Origin: Synechococcus sp. ATX 2A4
Lineage (GTDB): Bacteria; Cyanobacteriota; Cyanobacteriia; PCC-6307; Cyanobiaceae
Assembly: GCF_024346375.1 (NCBI RefSeq)
Contig: NZ_JAGQCV010000010.1
Coordinates: forward strand, 1 to 64,000
Direction of reading: 5' to 3'
DNA length: 64,000 nt
Part shown: piece by piece, positions 24,260 through 35,151 of the stretch
How the letters are laid out: every line of letters starts with the position of its first letter
Position numbering within the stretch: position 1 is the stretch's first letter
The notes under the pieces: model-generated
The model's input: the letters and a program-made list of their open reading frames with translations, nothing else
The model's database searches: none
What the model was told of the DNA's origin: nothing
Position numbers and translations under genes: made by a program

Positions 24260-25650
24260 CGGTGGCTGGGGGCTGGCCGTGTTCCACCGCCTGCCGGGGA
24301 GGTGGGCCCATGCTCAGCATCGTCCTCGTCCTGTGGGGTGAAGGAGCACCATTGGGCCCAGCGCTGAAGCTGGCCGTCCCGTGGATAGGTCTTGGCGTAG
24401 TGGTGGAGGCCCCCCTCTCCATGGGCCAGCACCGCCGTGGCGGTGGTGATGAAGGCCCTGGCTTCAGACAGCCGGTGGGGACCGTGTCTCGCTGCCCCCT
24501 CCAGGCAGATGCGAAACTCCGTCGCCTGATCCCCGAGGCTGCGGATGAAGCGCTGCGCGGCGGGGTCTTCAAGCCCCGGCAACGGGATGTGCTGGCGTCG
24601 AGGCAGCGCCGCCACCGCCTGAAACAGGGCGTGATGGCGCGCCCCATTGCGGTCGGGATCGAAGCGGTGGCGGGCTTCTGTGGCGGCGGCCCGGCCAAGC
24701 CGCAGACGCAGCGCCGGATCCGCTGCCAGGGCAGTGATCGCGGCGGCGTAGTCGTGTTCCTCGGCGCAGACCACGCCGGTGTGCCCGTCCTGCACCCATT
24801 CCGCTGCTGCGGTTCCTGCCAGCACCACCGGCGGCAGGCCTGCCCACATCGCCTCCTGCAAGGGTTTTTCACTGGTGGCATAGGCATTTGGTGCCAGGGG
24901 GTAGCCGAAAATGTCGATCTCGGCGAAGGCTGCGCGTAGATCCTCAACATGGCCGTGGAGGCTGAACCGCCCACTGCCGCCCAGGGCCTCAAAGCGTTGG
25001 CTCAACCAACTGCCGCCGTCCCCATCGCCATAAATCTCGAAATGGAGGGAATCCCCCTGGGCGGCGCAGCAATGCTCCGCAAAACGCGGGTGCAGCTTCA
25101 CAGGGCTCACCATCCCGAGATATCCCACCCGGGTCCCGGTGTGGGGGCGGGGTTGAAATCCTTCAAGCCGGGTCATGTCCGCCAGGGACGGAAGGCAGTG
25201 CAGGGGTTTGCCCAGGGTCGCCAGCCGGCGCGCCGCCGGGGTCCGGGTGCTGCTGGGCAAGGTGAGCAGCAGCGCGTCGGCCAGTTCTCCCAGTTCAGCG
25301 AACAAAACCTGCGGGGCCTTGAATCCTGCGACCTTCGCCCAGATCAGCAGCCGGCAGGCAGGCAGAGGGCGCTGCAGGCACTCCAGCAACAGGGGATGAT
25401 TCCAGAAATGCACCACCACCAGATCCGCCTGCGCGATCGCCGCGTCGAGAACATCCCTGGTGGGTTTGGCCGTCATCTTCAAGCCGAGGCGCCGGGCGCG
25501 CAGCAGCAGGGGGAGAGAGAGAGGGCCATCGAGCACGGCCACCTCCTGCTCGGCCTTCAGCGCAAGCCGGCTCCAGCTCTCGGTCATGGCCAGCAGGGCC
25601 CGTTCCGGTCCACCGCCGAGGAAGCGAGGAATGAGATGGAGAATTCTCAC
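24256..25650 (-). CDS. Family 4-like glycosyltransferase with C-terminal extension
   Basis: The 464-residue protein has a GT-B layout. The N-domain begins MRILHLIPRFLGGGPERAL; the C-domain includes VGYLGMVSPVKLH, FEIYGDGDGG and the donor-binding EKPLQEAMWAGLPPVV. The last 110 residues after LPRRQ form a helical, His-rich extension that is not part of the transferase fold. The start is GTG and overlaps the preceding gene by four bases. It probably adds a sugar from a nucleotide donor in the cytoplasm. Confidence 0.8.
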   Translation of the reverse strand: MRILHLIPRFLGGGPERALLAMTESWSRLALKAEQEVAVLDGPLSLPLLLRARRLGLKMTAKPTRDVLDAAIAQADLVVVHFWNHPLLLECLQRPLPACRLLIWAKVAGFKAPQVLFAELGELADALLLTLPSSTRTPAARRLATLGKPLHCLPSLADMTRLEGFQPRPHTGTRVGYLGMVSPVKLHPRFAEHCCAAQGDSLHFEIYGDGDGGSWLSQRFEALGGSGRFSLHGHVEDLRAAFAEIDIFGYPLAPNAYATSEKPLQEAMWAGLPPVVLAGTAAAEWVQDGHTGVVCAEEHDYAAAITALAADPALRLRLGRAAATEARHRFDPDRNGARHHALFQAVAALPRRQHIPLPGLEDPAAQRFIRSLGDQATEFRICLEGAARHGPHRLSEARAFITTATAVLAHGEGGLHHYAKTYPRDGQLQRWAQWCSFTPQDEDDAEHGPTSPAGGGTRPAPSHR

Positions 25651-26729
25651 GGGATGTTGGATGCGGCAGCAAAGGCGCTCAGCTCCAGGCGGAGGTGAGC
25701 GATCGGTTCGCTGAAATCCGCCCAGGGTCTCAGAACCTCCAGGGCGGCCATGGTTTCGCTGTGAAGCTGGAAGGGGAGCAGATGGTGGCAGAGCAGCGGA
25801 TCGCGCAGCAGCGCTGGGCGCAGGGCCAGGCGTCTGGCCATGGCGGGGTCCAGGTGGGTGCTGAGCAGATCCAGCAACAGTGACCAGCGATCCAGCCGTG
25901 CATTGAGCGGAGGGTGCCGGGAGGCCTGGAGTGGCGGAGCCTGGCCTGTGGACACTGTCGCCCGGAGATCCATTGGATTGCGGTTGTGGGTGGCTAGGGC
26001 ATCAAACCCCCTGTCCTGAATCAGGTTTCTCGGTGGAATAGCCACCAGCCCTCTGAGGTAAGTGCGCTGCAGTTGCCAGAGCGTGTCCCAGCCGATGCTC
26101 CCTCCGCCGAGGTGGTGGTGGAGCAACGTGAGATGCCGGACCACCAGGGGATCCGCCGGGCCCCAATCGGCAGCGGCGGGGAAGGATGCGGGCGGAACGG
26201 CGGACCGGGCGCGCTGCCAGGCGTCCCGCCAGGTGGCGGCTCCCAGGTGGCTGCCCAGCAGCACCAGGTGGTGGTCATCGCCCTCGCAGGGCCAGCTCCC
26301 CAATGGGTTGCGGCCACTGATCTGCAGCACCTGTCCGTCACCCCGGTACCGCTGCAGCATCGCCTCGCACCAACGGAAGAAGGAGGGATCAGGCACCAGA
26401 TCGTCCTCCAGCATGATGGCTTCGCTCACCTGCTCAAAGACCCAGTCGATCGCTTCGTCCAGACGTGCCGAGCCTCGATGGATGTCTGCGCAGTGATGCA
26501 CCACCTCGCAGGACCAACCGGGCGCCGCCAGCAGTCGGTGCACCTGTTCGCAGCGGTGTCGCTGCTGGGCTGACGCCTGAGGGGCCGGAGCATCGCGGAC
26601 CGCCAGCAGCAGGGGCGGGCGCACGAGCTTCAAGACGCTCAACAGCCGTTTGAGGTGGTCCGGCCGATCGAAGGCGAACACCGCCACGGGTGTCCGGCAG
26701 TGGTTCTGCTTCAGCCCTTCAGCGCCCAT
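25647..26729 (-). CDS. HlpA-like/GNT-I-like glycosyltransferase, copy A
   Basis: The 360-residue protein has TPVAVFAFDRPDHLKRL at the N-terminus and AIMLEDDLVPDPSFFRWCEAML, with EDD at about 108-110, so it shares the plan of copy B at 23156-24259. Sequence identity outside these motifs looks low, which suggests an old duplication. GSHLGAATWRDAW sits where copy B has its GWAARSSAW segment. I chose the ATG at 26729; a TTG one codon earlier is possible. It overlaps the kinase gene by 11 bases. Confidence 0.72.
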   Translation of the reverse strand: MGAEGLKQNHCRTPVAVFAFDRPDHLKRLLSVLKLVRPPLLLAVRDAPAPQASAQQRHRCEQVHRLLAAPGWSCEVVHHCADIHRGSARLDEAIDWVFEQVSEAIMLEDDLVPDPSFFRWCEAMLQRYRGDGQVLQISGRNPLGSWPCEGDDHHLVLLGSHLGAATWRDAWQRARSAVPPASFPAAADWGPADPLVVRHLTLLHHHLGGGSIGWDTLWQLQRTYLRGLVAIPPRNLIQDRGFDALATHNRNPMDLRATVSTGQAPPLQASRHPPLNARLDRWSLLLDLLSTHLDPAMARRLALRPALLRDPLLCHHLLPFQLHSETMAALEVLRPWADFSEPIAHLRLELSAFAAASNIP

Positions 26730-27714
26730 CAAGAATCGACCGCAGGCGATCGGCCACAGCAGGCAGATCCCAGCTCAACTCCAGGGAAAACACCGGCACC
26801 TCCCTCAGCAGAGCGGCCATCGTTCGTAACCATTGGCTGGGCGTGACCGACCCATTGGCCACGGGCAGGGCGGTGGAGGCCAGTCCGGACAGGGCTTCCA
26901 TCGCTGACAGCGGCAGGACTGGGGCCTGCTGAGCGCGCCCGCTGGGGGCACCGGGCCTCACCAGCACGATGGCGGCCAGTGCCGCGGAAGGCGCAACGCT
27001 GAGGTGGTCCGGCAGGGTCACAGCCCACTTGCCGCGAGGGGTGACGCCGAGCCGTGGCCAGTTCTCCGCTGAAAGGCGCTCCTGGCTGTCGGCGCAGAGC
27101 TTGGCCGTGCCATAGATCGCATGCACCCGGGCAGGTTCACCCATGGCTGGGTCGGCTGGTTCGACGACGCAGAGATCGTCGCCGAGAAAGCCAAAACCAG
27201 CCTGGGCGCAGGCCAGCGCGGTGGTGCTTTTCCCCGATCCACCCCTGCCTACCAGCAGCAGGGCGCGCCCATCCACCTCCACGGCGCCTGCATGCACCAT
27301 GAGCGCCCCGCGTTGCGCCAACCAGGCCGCCAGGGCGTGGTGGGCGGGTTGTGCCCGGTGTTCGCCACTGTTCAGTGCCGCTTCGCTGAGCTGGAATTCC
27401 ATGGCTGCATCGGCCGCAGGCTGGTGCAGCTCCACGGCAAAGGGATCGTGGTGCACCACCGCCAGGAAGCCCTGGCCACAGCGGTGGGAGCCCCTGGGCC
27501 AGTTCCGCCAACGCTCGTCCCCCTCCGGGCGCAGCGCCACCTGCAGGTGTCCATGCAAGGGCATCGAACCGGCTGCCCGCTCCAACCGCGGCAGACGGGC
27601 GAAGGCCGGCGTGACGGCTGCCAAGGCCCTGTTGTCGCCATGGATGATCAGCGGGTGGTGTCCAATCGTGACGGCAACGCCCTGCCCCTGATGGTTGCTG
27701 AGGGGATCAGCCAA
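26719..27714 (-). CDS. HprK-like kinase (HPr-kinase-related)
   Basis: The 331-residue protein carries the HPr-kinase type P-loop LLLVGRGGSGKST (152-164), preceded by the typical HAGAVEVDGR (141-150) and followed by FLGDDLCVV (177-184). The N-terminal 110 residues are variable. HprK-related kinases occur beside PqqD-like proteins in HPr-rel-A systems and in lasso-peptide clusters, where some phosphorylate the peptide. No HPr protein is encoded here. The start is probably TTG at 27714, overlapping the PqqD-like gene by 8 bases. Confidence 0.82.
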   Translation of the reverse strand: MADPLSNHQGQGVAVTIGHHPLIIHGDNRALAAVTPAFARLPRLERAAGSMPLHGHLQVALRPEGDERWRNWPRGSHRCGQGFLAVVHHDPFAVELHQPAADAAMEFQLSEAALNSGEHRAQPAHHALAAWLAQRGALMVHAGAVEVDGRALLLVGRGGSGKSTTALACAQAGFGFLGDDLCVVEPADPAMGEPARVHAIYGTAKLCADSQERLSAENWPRLGVTPRGKWAVTLPDHLSVAPSAALAAIVLVRPGAPSGRAQQAPVLPLSAMEALSGLASTALPVANGSVTPSQWLRTMAALLREVPVFSLELSWDLPAVADRLRSILDGR

Positions 27715-28141
27715 GGGCCATGGGCCAGCCGGCTGAGGGCTTCACATCATGGATTGGATCCATGGCGATGATGTTGGCGATGTCGTCGTAGATGTCTAGG
27801 ACAGGCGCTGCAAAGGTCTCAGGCCAGGGGATCGGTGCCGTGGCCTGCTCTCCATCGCCGGTTGGGTCATCTTTCAGCATCCCGCGCTGATCCAGCAGCT
27901 CCAGGAAGCGGAGGGTTGATGCAGCCGCCTCCGGCCCGTAGCGCTTGCCGGCCTCCGTTGCCAGATCTGTCGGCACGGCGCCATTCAGCAGGTGTTCCCA
28001 AAACACGCCGCCCAGGCCACTCAACAGATACAGAACCCCATCGCGGGCGTCGACCACAACGGTTTCGCCTTCCACGGTCTCGTGAGCGAAGCGCACAGCA
28101 TCGGCAAAGCGGAGTGGATTGTTTGTGGGAGAGGCAGTCAT
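27707..28141 (-). CDS. PqqD-like protein with C-terminal peptide-like tail
   Basis: The 144-residue protein has a PqqD-type winged-helix fold at about 15-91 (VVVDARDGVLYLL, GGVFWEHLL, LRFLELLDQRGML). PqqD domains bind leader peptides of ribosomally made peptides. A short acidic linker leads to a distinct tail at 104-144 with PVLDIYDD, MDPIHDV and SAGWP. The tail resembles the small acidic-to-GWP motifs I recall from related clusters. It could be a substrate fused to its recognition domain, though it may only be an extension of the fold. It is the first gene of a six-gene overlapping operon. Confidence 0.8.
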   Translation of the reverse strand: MTASPTNNPLRFADAVRFAHETVEGETVVVDARDGVLYLLSGLGGVFWEHLLNGAVPTDLATEAGKRYGPEAAASTLRFLELLDQRGMLKDDPTGDGEQATAPIPWPETFAAPVLDIYDDIANIIAMDPIHDVKPSAGWPMALG

Positions 28142-28253
28142 GCGTAGAACGTACGAGGGAATGCAGTTGGGCCTGGAGCAGACGGTTGGGTCTTGGTAAA
28201 AACTGAAGGCATAGCAATCACAGCAAACCAGACTCCCAGGCCATCTCGCCAGG

Positions 28254-29255
28254 TCATCCCTGCAACATGGAAACTCTGGCGGAGAGGAAGCGTCCCATCG
28301 ACGGCCACTTGGAGCGGGTGATCAGGCGCTTGAGGTTGATGGCGAGGCGGGACAGACGCCGCCACGTCTCTGGGGATCTTGTCAGCCTTGGCGCGTCCCC
28401 TGCCCAGGGGTGGCGGCACCAGTGGAGCAGTGCTCGGGCCGCGACCGGGTCTGTGTCGTTGTCGATGGCCCATTCCAGGCGCGGGGGATCAAAGTTGACA
28501 ACGGCCGGATCAGCCAGAGCAGCAACCAGATCGGCCAGATAGGGGAACAGACCGGTGCCGGCACCGGGGGGGTCAAGGCAGCAGGCGCAGGCCAGAGAGA
28601 TCCGGTCTTCCACCCGGGGCACCTTGAGAGCGGGGGTCTGTGGAACCGGGATGGCTTCTGCCAGCAACCGTTCAACCCGGTCGGGGTGGGAGGGGAGAAG
28701 AGGGGCGGGGCGTCGGTGCAGATGAAGCCGCACCCCTGCCGCGCGGGGAAGTCGGAAGGGGATCCAGCCCAACCCCGGGTCATGGGGATCGATGGTGTCG
28801 GACTGGAGGGGGATCAGGGGTCCAGCGCCTTCCGCCACCAACAGTTCAACGGCCTGGCGGAACCGGGAGGGAGCCACCAGCAGCTCCAGCTGGCTGGCGG
28901 CCCGATGGGGGCGTTGCGGCTGCAACAGCCATTCCGCGAGGCCCCCCAGCACAACGCAATCGACGCCGGCACCCCGCAGGGTCTCTTGAAGTTCGATCAG
29001 GCTGGTCTTCTGCAGCAGGCGGCGAGTGCGCTGGTGGCGCACCATGCCCTTGAGATGAGGCGTCAGCGTGGTGGTGCAGCCGCTCAACCCGGCAGCGATG
29101 ATAGGCAGCAATGCCACGGCGTCGGCCGGTAGGGCATCAGGATCGGCTGCACCCAGGGCTGCCAGCTCCACGCAGGCCTTGCTCGAAGCTTTCGTCGTTG
29201 GTGGAAAGATCACCTCCAGCAACGCCGCCTGCTGAGCGGCTCTCTCGCGCTCCAT
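28254..29255 (-). CDS. Degenerate NTP_transf_5-like protein
   Basis: The 333-residue protein aligns by eye with the nucleotidyltransferase at 29257-30507 over the core VVLGGLAEWLL. The key Lys-Gly becomes Gly-Gly (104-105) and the metal-binding DxD becomes QLE (122-124). A later VRLHLHRRPAP replaces the usual DLHW. It therefore looks like a family member without catalytic residues, perhaps a regulatory or scaffold subunit. The ATG at 29255 leaves two bases to the start of the divergent gene. A TTG-type extension to 29357 is open and may be real. Confidence 0.68.
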   Translation of the reverse strand: MERERAAQQAALLEVIFPPTTKASSKACVELAALGAADPDALPADAVALLPIIAAGLSGCTTTLTPHLKGMVRHQRTRRLLQKTSLIELQETLRGAGVDCVVLGGLAEWLLQPQRPHRAASQLELLVAPSRFRQAVELLVAEGAGPLIPLQSDTIDPHDPGLGWIPFRLPRAAGVRLHLHRRPAPLLPSHPDRVERLLAEAIPVPQTPALKVPRVEDRISLACACCLDPPGAGTGLFPYLADLVAALADPAVVNFDPPRLEWAIDNDTDPVAARALLHWCRHPWAGDAPRLTRSPETWRRLSRLAINLKRLITRSKWPSMGRFLSARVSMLQG

Positions 29256-29256
29256 C

Positions 29257-30507
29257 GTGAGCCACTCCAGGTGTTGCTGGCGCAAAGGAGCGCTAGTAAA
29301 GCATCCAGTGTCTGCTGTTGATGCCTTGGCCCGACTGACTTCGTGGCAACCCAGCACTGCTCAGACCTTGCTCCTGCAGGCCTGCCTGTCGCCTGAGCCC
29401 CTGGCAGCAGCAGCGCTCGCCCGTTGGAGGACGCTCGATCCGGCTCTCCGGGCGGATGGCGCTTCGCAGCGGTTGCTGCCCCTGCTGTACGGGCGCTGGG
29501 GCCAGGAAGGCGCTGGTGCGCACCGCAGAAGTTGGGCGCATCACAAGCTGTTGCAGGCCTGTAGCTACGACCTCTTCGCCAGCCTGAGCCAGGCCGCGGT
29601 GCCGTTGCTCGTCATCAAAGGTTTTCCCCTGGCCCACACGGTTTACCCCGAGCCAGCCCAGCGGCCTTTGGCAGACATCGATTTCGTCGTGCCATGGAGC
29701 AGGAGTGACGAAGCAGTTTCACACCTCAGGCGCCATGGCTGGGAGCCGCTGCCGACACCCTTGAAGGGAGACAGCGGCGATTCGGCTCCGGCGTGGCAGC
29801 GCCAACCGAGAAGTTCGTTAGACGCGGCCTACCGGCGGGTGCGCCACTCCCATGGCTTTCGGCATCCACGCCATGGGTTGTCCCTCGATCTGCATTGGGC
29901 GGTTTTTCAGGGGCATTGCGAGCCGGGGCGGGACGATGCGCTTTGGCAACGATCACGCCCTCTGCCGCAGGCTTCCCACCGCTCCATGCTCCAGCTCCCG
30001 TCGGGTCTACGGGTTCTTGATCCAGCGGATCACCTTCTGTTGGTGCTCGCGCACGGAGCCCGCTGGCAGGGGCCGGCTCCGATCCGTTGGGTGGCGGATG
30101 CGGTGAATCTGATCCGTGGGGAGCCTGCTGTGGATTGGGACCGATTCTTTGCAGTGGCCTGTTCCAGGGAGCTTTCCCTGGTGGCAGCGCGGCTGCTGGC
30201 TTGGCTGCAAGCCAGCCAGTTGTTGGAGCTGCCCGCGCAGGTGCTGGCCAAGCTTGAAGCCCAACCCATCGCCTGGCGTGAACGGCTGCTGTATGCAATC
30301 GAGACGGAACCGCCCGGCTGGCGATCGGGCTTCTCGGAGTTGCTTTACATCGGGGGATGCCGGCGGGCCTTGAAGCGAGAGAACCCAGCCTGTGAGGCTC
30401 CTGCCTCCTACTCGGCGTTTCTCTGCCATGTGCTTGGGGCGCCGAGCCAACGCGCGCTGGCGGCTCATCTGGGCAGGGAGCTGTGGCGCCGCCGCCGATC
30501 GACGTGA
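29257..30507 (+). CDS. NTP_transf_5 family nucleotidyltransferase
   Basis: The 416-residue protein has the family core: LLVIKGFPLAHTVYP with Lys121-Gly122, RPLADIDFVV with Asp140 and Asp142, and DLHWAVF (211-217). The N-terminal RLLPLLYGRW is typical. This family occurs with HprK-like kinases, PqqD-like proteins and exopolysaccharide genes; its substrate has not been settled. The apparent GTG start touches that of the divergent gene, so the real start of one of them may be further inside. Possible later TTG at about 29326. Confidence 0.75.
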   Translation: MSHSRCCWRKGALVKHPVSAVDALARLTSWQPSTAQTLLLQACLSPEPLAAAALARWRTLDPALRADGASQRLLPLLYGRWGQEGAGAHRRSWAHHKLLQACSYDLFASLSQAAVPLLVIKGFPLAHTVYPEPAQRPLADIDFVVPWSRSDEAVSHLRRHGWEPLPTPLKGDSGDSAPAWQRQPRSSLDAAYRRVRHSHGFRHPRHGLSLDLHWAVFQGHCEPGRDDALWQRSRPLPQASHRSMLQLPSGLRVLDPADHLLLVLAHGARWQGPAPIRWVADAVNLIRGEPAVDWDRFFAVACSRELSLVAARLLAWLQASQLLELPAQVLAKLEAQPIAWRERLLYAIETEPPGWRSGFSELLYIGGCRRALKRENPACEAPASYSAFLCHVLGAPSQRALAAHLGRELWRRRRST

Positions 30508-30597
30508 AGCGGGATGAAAGCGGACCTGGCGCCGATCCACAGCGCTTGGATGTGAACTAGACATAAAGAGTCAGCCTGAAGTCAGAACGGACACGCC

Positions 30598-31083
30598 ATG
30601 GCCGTCACCGCTCCCCCGATCGACATCGGCATTCCCGAAAGCCAGCGGCAGCAGATCGCCGCCGGGCTCGGCAGTGTGCTGGCCGATTCCTACGTGCTGT
30701 ATGCCAAGACCCACGGCTTCCACTGGAACGTCACCGGGCCGATGTTCAACACGCTCCATCTGATGTTCATGGACCAGTACACCGAGCTGTGGACGGCCCT
30801 TGACCTGATCGCCGAGCGGATCCGCGCCCTCGGGTTCCCCGCCCCCTATGGCGGCGCCACCTACGCGGGCCTCTCCTCGATCCCCGAAACCGAAGGCGTG
30901 CCCGCCGCCCTCGCCATGGTCCGCGAGCTGGTGGAAGGCCACGAAGCGGTGGCCCGCACAATTCGCACGGTGTTCACCCTGGCCGATGAGGCCAACGACC
31001 AACCCACCGCCGATCTGCTCACCCAGCGTCTGCAGATCCACGAAAAAACCGCCTGGATGCTGCGCAGTCTGTTGGAGGCCTGA
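30598..31083 (+). CDS. dps: Dps-family DNA-binding ferritin-like protein
   Basis: The 161-residue protein has the Dps signature: [14 protein letters not shown] with His39 and His42, then [22 protein letters not shown], which places Asp69 and Glu73 at the shared ferroxidase site. Dps dodecamers oxidise and store iron and protect DNA from hydrogen peroxide. There is no lysine-rich N-terminal tail, so DNA binding may be weak. It is a single gene between the nucleotidyltransferase gene and pyrG. Confidence 0.93.
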   Translation: MAVTAPPIDIGIPESQRQQIAAGLGSVLADSYVLYAKTHGFHWNVTGPMFNTLHLMFMDQYTELWTALDLIAERIRALGFPAPYGGATYAGLSSIPETEGVPAALAMVRELVEGHEAVARTIRTVFTLADEANDQPTADLLTQRLQIHEKTAWMLRSLLEA

Positions 31084-31103
31084 GTGTCGTGGTGGTGACT
31101 TCG

Positions 31104-31134
31104 GCCGTTGCGCCCGCTGTGCGGGCAACACGGC
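31104..31134. other. GC-rich hairpin after dps
   Basis: GCCCGC and GCGGGC around TGT, extended by flanking GTTG/CAAC with small bulges, form a hairpin just past the dps stop. It has no T tract, so it could be a weak terminator or an mRNA-stabilising structure. A second GGCGCC stem follows at 31213-31230. Confidence 0.35.
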
Positions 31135-31287
31135 CTGCGTCATCACCGCGACATTCAGGCGTGTGGGGGCAAACTCCCCCGTAGGGCCCCCGTAGAAGGG
31201 CGAGGCTCTGGTGGCGCCGTTGACGGCGCCGGTGGCTCAGCGGACCTGGTGGCAGGGGCTTCAGTGCGGGCGGTGGGCGCTCGATAG

Positions 31288-33024
<1,737 letters not shown>

Positions 33025-33066
33025 GCGCGTCCCCTTGAGCCTGTTCCCTTGAACGTTGCCGTGCCC

Positions 33067-33723
33067 ATGGCCGCTGCCCCGCTGGGGGCGGGGGCTGCTG
33101 CCCTGCCGGTGGTGGAAACCTTCCACTCGATTCAGGGGGAAGGAAGCCACGCCGGCCGCAGCGCCTTCTTTCTGCGGCTGGCGGGCTGCACGGTGGGCTG
33201 TCCCTGGTGCGACACCAAGGGCTCCTGGCCCCAGCAGGCCCATCCGCTGCGCCCCCTGGAGGCACTGGCGGCGGACCTGGTGGCGGCGGCGGCAGCCGGG
33301 GCGGCCTTCGTGGTGATCACAGGCGGAGAACCGCTGCACCACAACCTCACCACCCTGTGCGCCCAGCTGCGTGGCGCCCTGGATCCGCCCCTGCCCCTGC
33401 ACCTGGAAACCAGCGGCGTCGATCGCCTCAGCGGCCGCTTCGACTGGATCACCCTCTCGCCCAAACGCCACCGGCCGCCGCGGCAGGAGCTGCTCAGCTG
33501 CTGCGATGAGCTCAAGGTGGTGGTGCACGAGCCCGCCGATCTCGCCTTCGCCACCGCCATGGCTGCGGCGGCGCGGCAGGAGCGCCCTACGGCCCCTCCC
33601 CAGCTGCTGCTTCAACCGGGTTGGCAGAGCAGCGAGGGGCGGCAGTTGGCCGTGGAGTTCGTGCGCGCCCGCCCCGACTGGCGGCTCAGCCTGCAGAGCC
33701 ACAAGTGGCTGGGGGTGCGCTGA
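33067..33723 (+). CDS. queE: 7-carboxy-7-deazaguanine synthase (radical SAM)
   Basis: The 218-residue protein has [23 protein letters not shown] and then the cluster motif C41-x3-C45-x2-C48 within [11 protein letters not shown]. QueE normally has a longer gap between the first and second Cys, so this is the short CxxxCxxC variant seen in many QueE proteins. [10 protein letters not shown] binds SAM. It rearranges 6-carboxytetrahydropterin in queuosine/7-deazaguanine synthesis. I chose ATG 33067; GTG 33061 and TTG 33049 are also in frame. Confidence 0.9.
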   Translation: MAAAPLGAGAAALPVVETFHSIQGEGSHAGRSAFFLRLAGCTVGCPWCDTKGSWPQQAHPLRPLEALAADLVAAAAAGAAFVVITGGEPLHHNLTTLCAQLRGALDPPLPLHLETSGVDRLSGRFDWITLSPKRHRPPRQELLSCCDELKVVVHEPADLAFATAMAAAARQERPTAPPQLLLQPGWQSSEGRQLAVEFVRARPDWRLSLQSHKWLGVR

Positions 33724-33757
33724 GCGGCGATCCCGCAAACTGTCCCCAGACCTGGAC

Positions 33758-35029
33758 ATGGGCGTGGAGAAACTGCAGAGCCTGCGCGGCATGGTGGATC
33801 TGCTGCCGGCGCAGCTGCCGGTCTGGCAGCACGTGGAAGCTGTGTCCCGCGATCACTTCGGCCGCGCTGGGCTGAGCGAGATCCGCACGCCGCTGCTGGA
33901 GGTCACTGAGCTGTTCGCCCGGGGCATCGGCGAGGCCACCGATGTGGTCGGCAAGGAGATGTACAGCTTCGAAGACCGGGGCCAGCGCCGCTGCACGTTG
34001 CGGCCGGAAGGCACCGCCTCGGTGGTGCGGGCGGTGCTGGAGCACGGCCTGCTCAGCCAGGGCCCGCAGCGGCTCTGGTACGGCGGCCCGATGTTCCGCT
34101 ACGAACGGCCCCAGGCGGGGCGGCAGCGCCAGTTCCACCAGATCGGCCTGGAGTTTCTCGGCGCCGCCGATCCCCGCAGCGATGCCGAAGCGATCGCGAT
34201 CGCCTGGGATCTGCTCAACGCTCTGGGCGTCAGGGGGCTGGCGCTGGAGCTCAATTCCCTGGGCGATGCCAGCGACCGGGCGGCGTACCGGCAGGCGCTG
34301 GTGGGCTGGCTGGAGCAGCGCCGCGAGCAGCTCGATCCGGAGGCCTGCGAGCGCATTGCCACCAACCCGCTGCGCATCCTCGACAGCAAGAACCCCACCA
34401 CCCAGGCCGTGCTGGCAGAGGCGCCGCTATTGATCGACCACCTCAGCGCGGCGAGCCGCCAGCGCTTCGAGCAGGTGCGCGAGCTGCTCGATCGCCTTGC
34501 GATTCCTTACCAGCTCAATCCCCGCCTGGTGCGCGGGCTCGACTACTACGCGCACACCGCGTTCGAGATCACCAGCGATCAGCTGGGCGCCCAGGCCACC
34601 GTCTGCGGGGGCGGCCGCTACGACGGGCTGGTGGAGCAGCTGGGCGGGCCGCCCACAGCGGCGATCGGCTGGGCGATCGGCATGGAGCGGCTGATCGTGC
34701 TGCTGGAGCGTGCCGGTGCGGCCGGCGCAGCGGCGGCGGTGCCGGCGGTGTACGTGGTGAGCCGCGGGCCCCTGGCGGAAGCGATGGCGCTGGAGCTCGC
34801 CATGCAGTTGCGGCGCCGGGGCCAGGCGGCGGAGCTGGATCTCTCCGGCGCCGCCTTCGCGCGCCAGCTCAAGCGCGCCGACCGCTCCGGCGCCCCCTGG
34901 GCGGTGGTGATCGGCGAGAGCGAAGCGGAGCAGGGCGTGGTGCTGCTCAAGGACCTGCTGGGCGGTGGCGCCGAGCAACGGCTCAGCCCAACGGCCGCCC
35001 TCGCCCAGCTCGCCGGATCCGCAGGCTGA
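33758..35029 (+). CDS. hisS: Histidyl-tRNA synthetase
   Basis: The 423-residue protein has class II motif 1-2 parts ([34 protein letters not shown]) and the HisRS-specific [14 protein letters not shown] and GGGRYDGL, ending in motif 3 [11 protein letters not shown]-terminal anticodon domain follows. It charges tRNA-His. The ATG at 33758 starts 34 bases after queE, so the two may be co-transcribed. Confidence 0.97.
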   Translation: MGVEKLQSLRGMVDLLPAQLPVWQHVEAVSRDHFGRAGLSEIRTPLLEVTELFARGIGEATDVVGKEMYSFEDRGQRRCTLRPEGTASVVRAVLEHGLLSQGPQRLWYGGPMFRYERPQAGRQRQFHQIGLEFLGAADPRSDAEAIAIAWDLLNALGVRGLALELNSLGDASDRAAYRQALVGWLEQRREQLDPEACERIATNPLRILDSKNPTTQAVLAEAPLLIDHLSAASRQRFEQVRELLDRLAIPYQLNPRLVRGLDYYAHTAFEITSDQLGAQATVCGGGRYDGLVEQLGGPPTAAIGWAIGMERLIVLLERAGAAGAAAAVPAVYVVSRGPLAEAMALELAMQLRRRGQAAELDLSGAAFARQLKRADRSGAPWAVVIGESEAEQGVVLLKDLLGGGAEQRLSPTAALAQLAGSAG

Positions 35030-35151
35030 TCCGATCGGCTGGTTCGATTGAACTGTCCGTGGCCCGGATCACGACGTTCTCGGCGCGTGGAGGGCGGGCG
35101 CCCGGGAGTGGATAATTTCCGGGTCAGGAACAATGGATTCAGGGTGAGCCG

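Noticed and set aside
22443-30507. Full lasso-peptide cluster
   Set aside because: No asparagine-synthase-like cyclase, no B2-type peptidase and no stand-alone precursor are present; only tailoring-type parts match.
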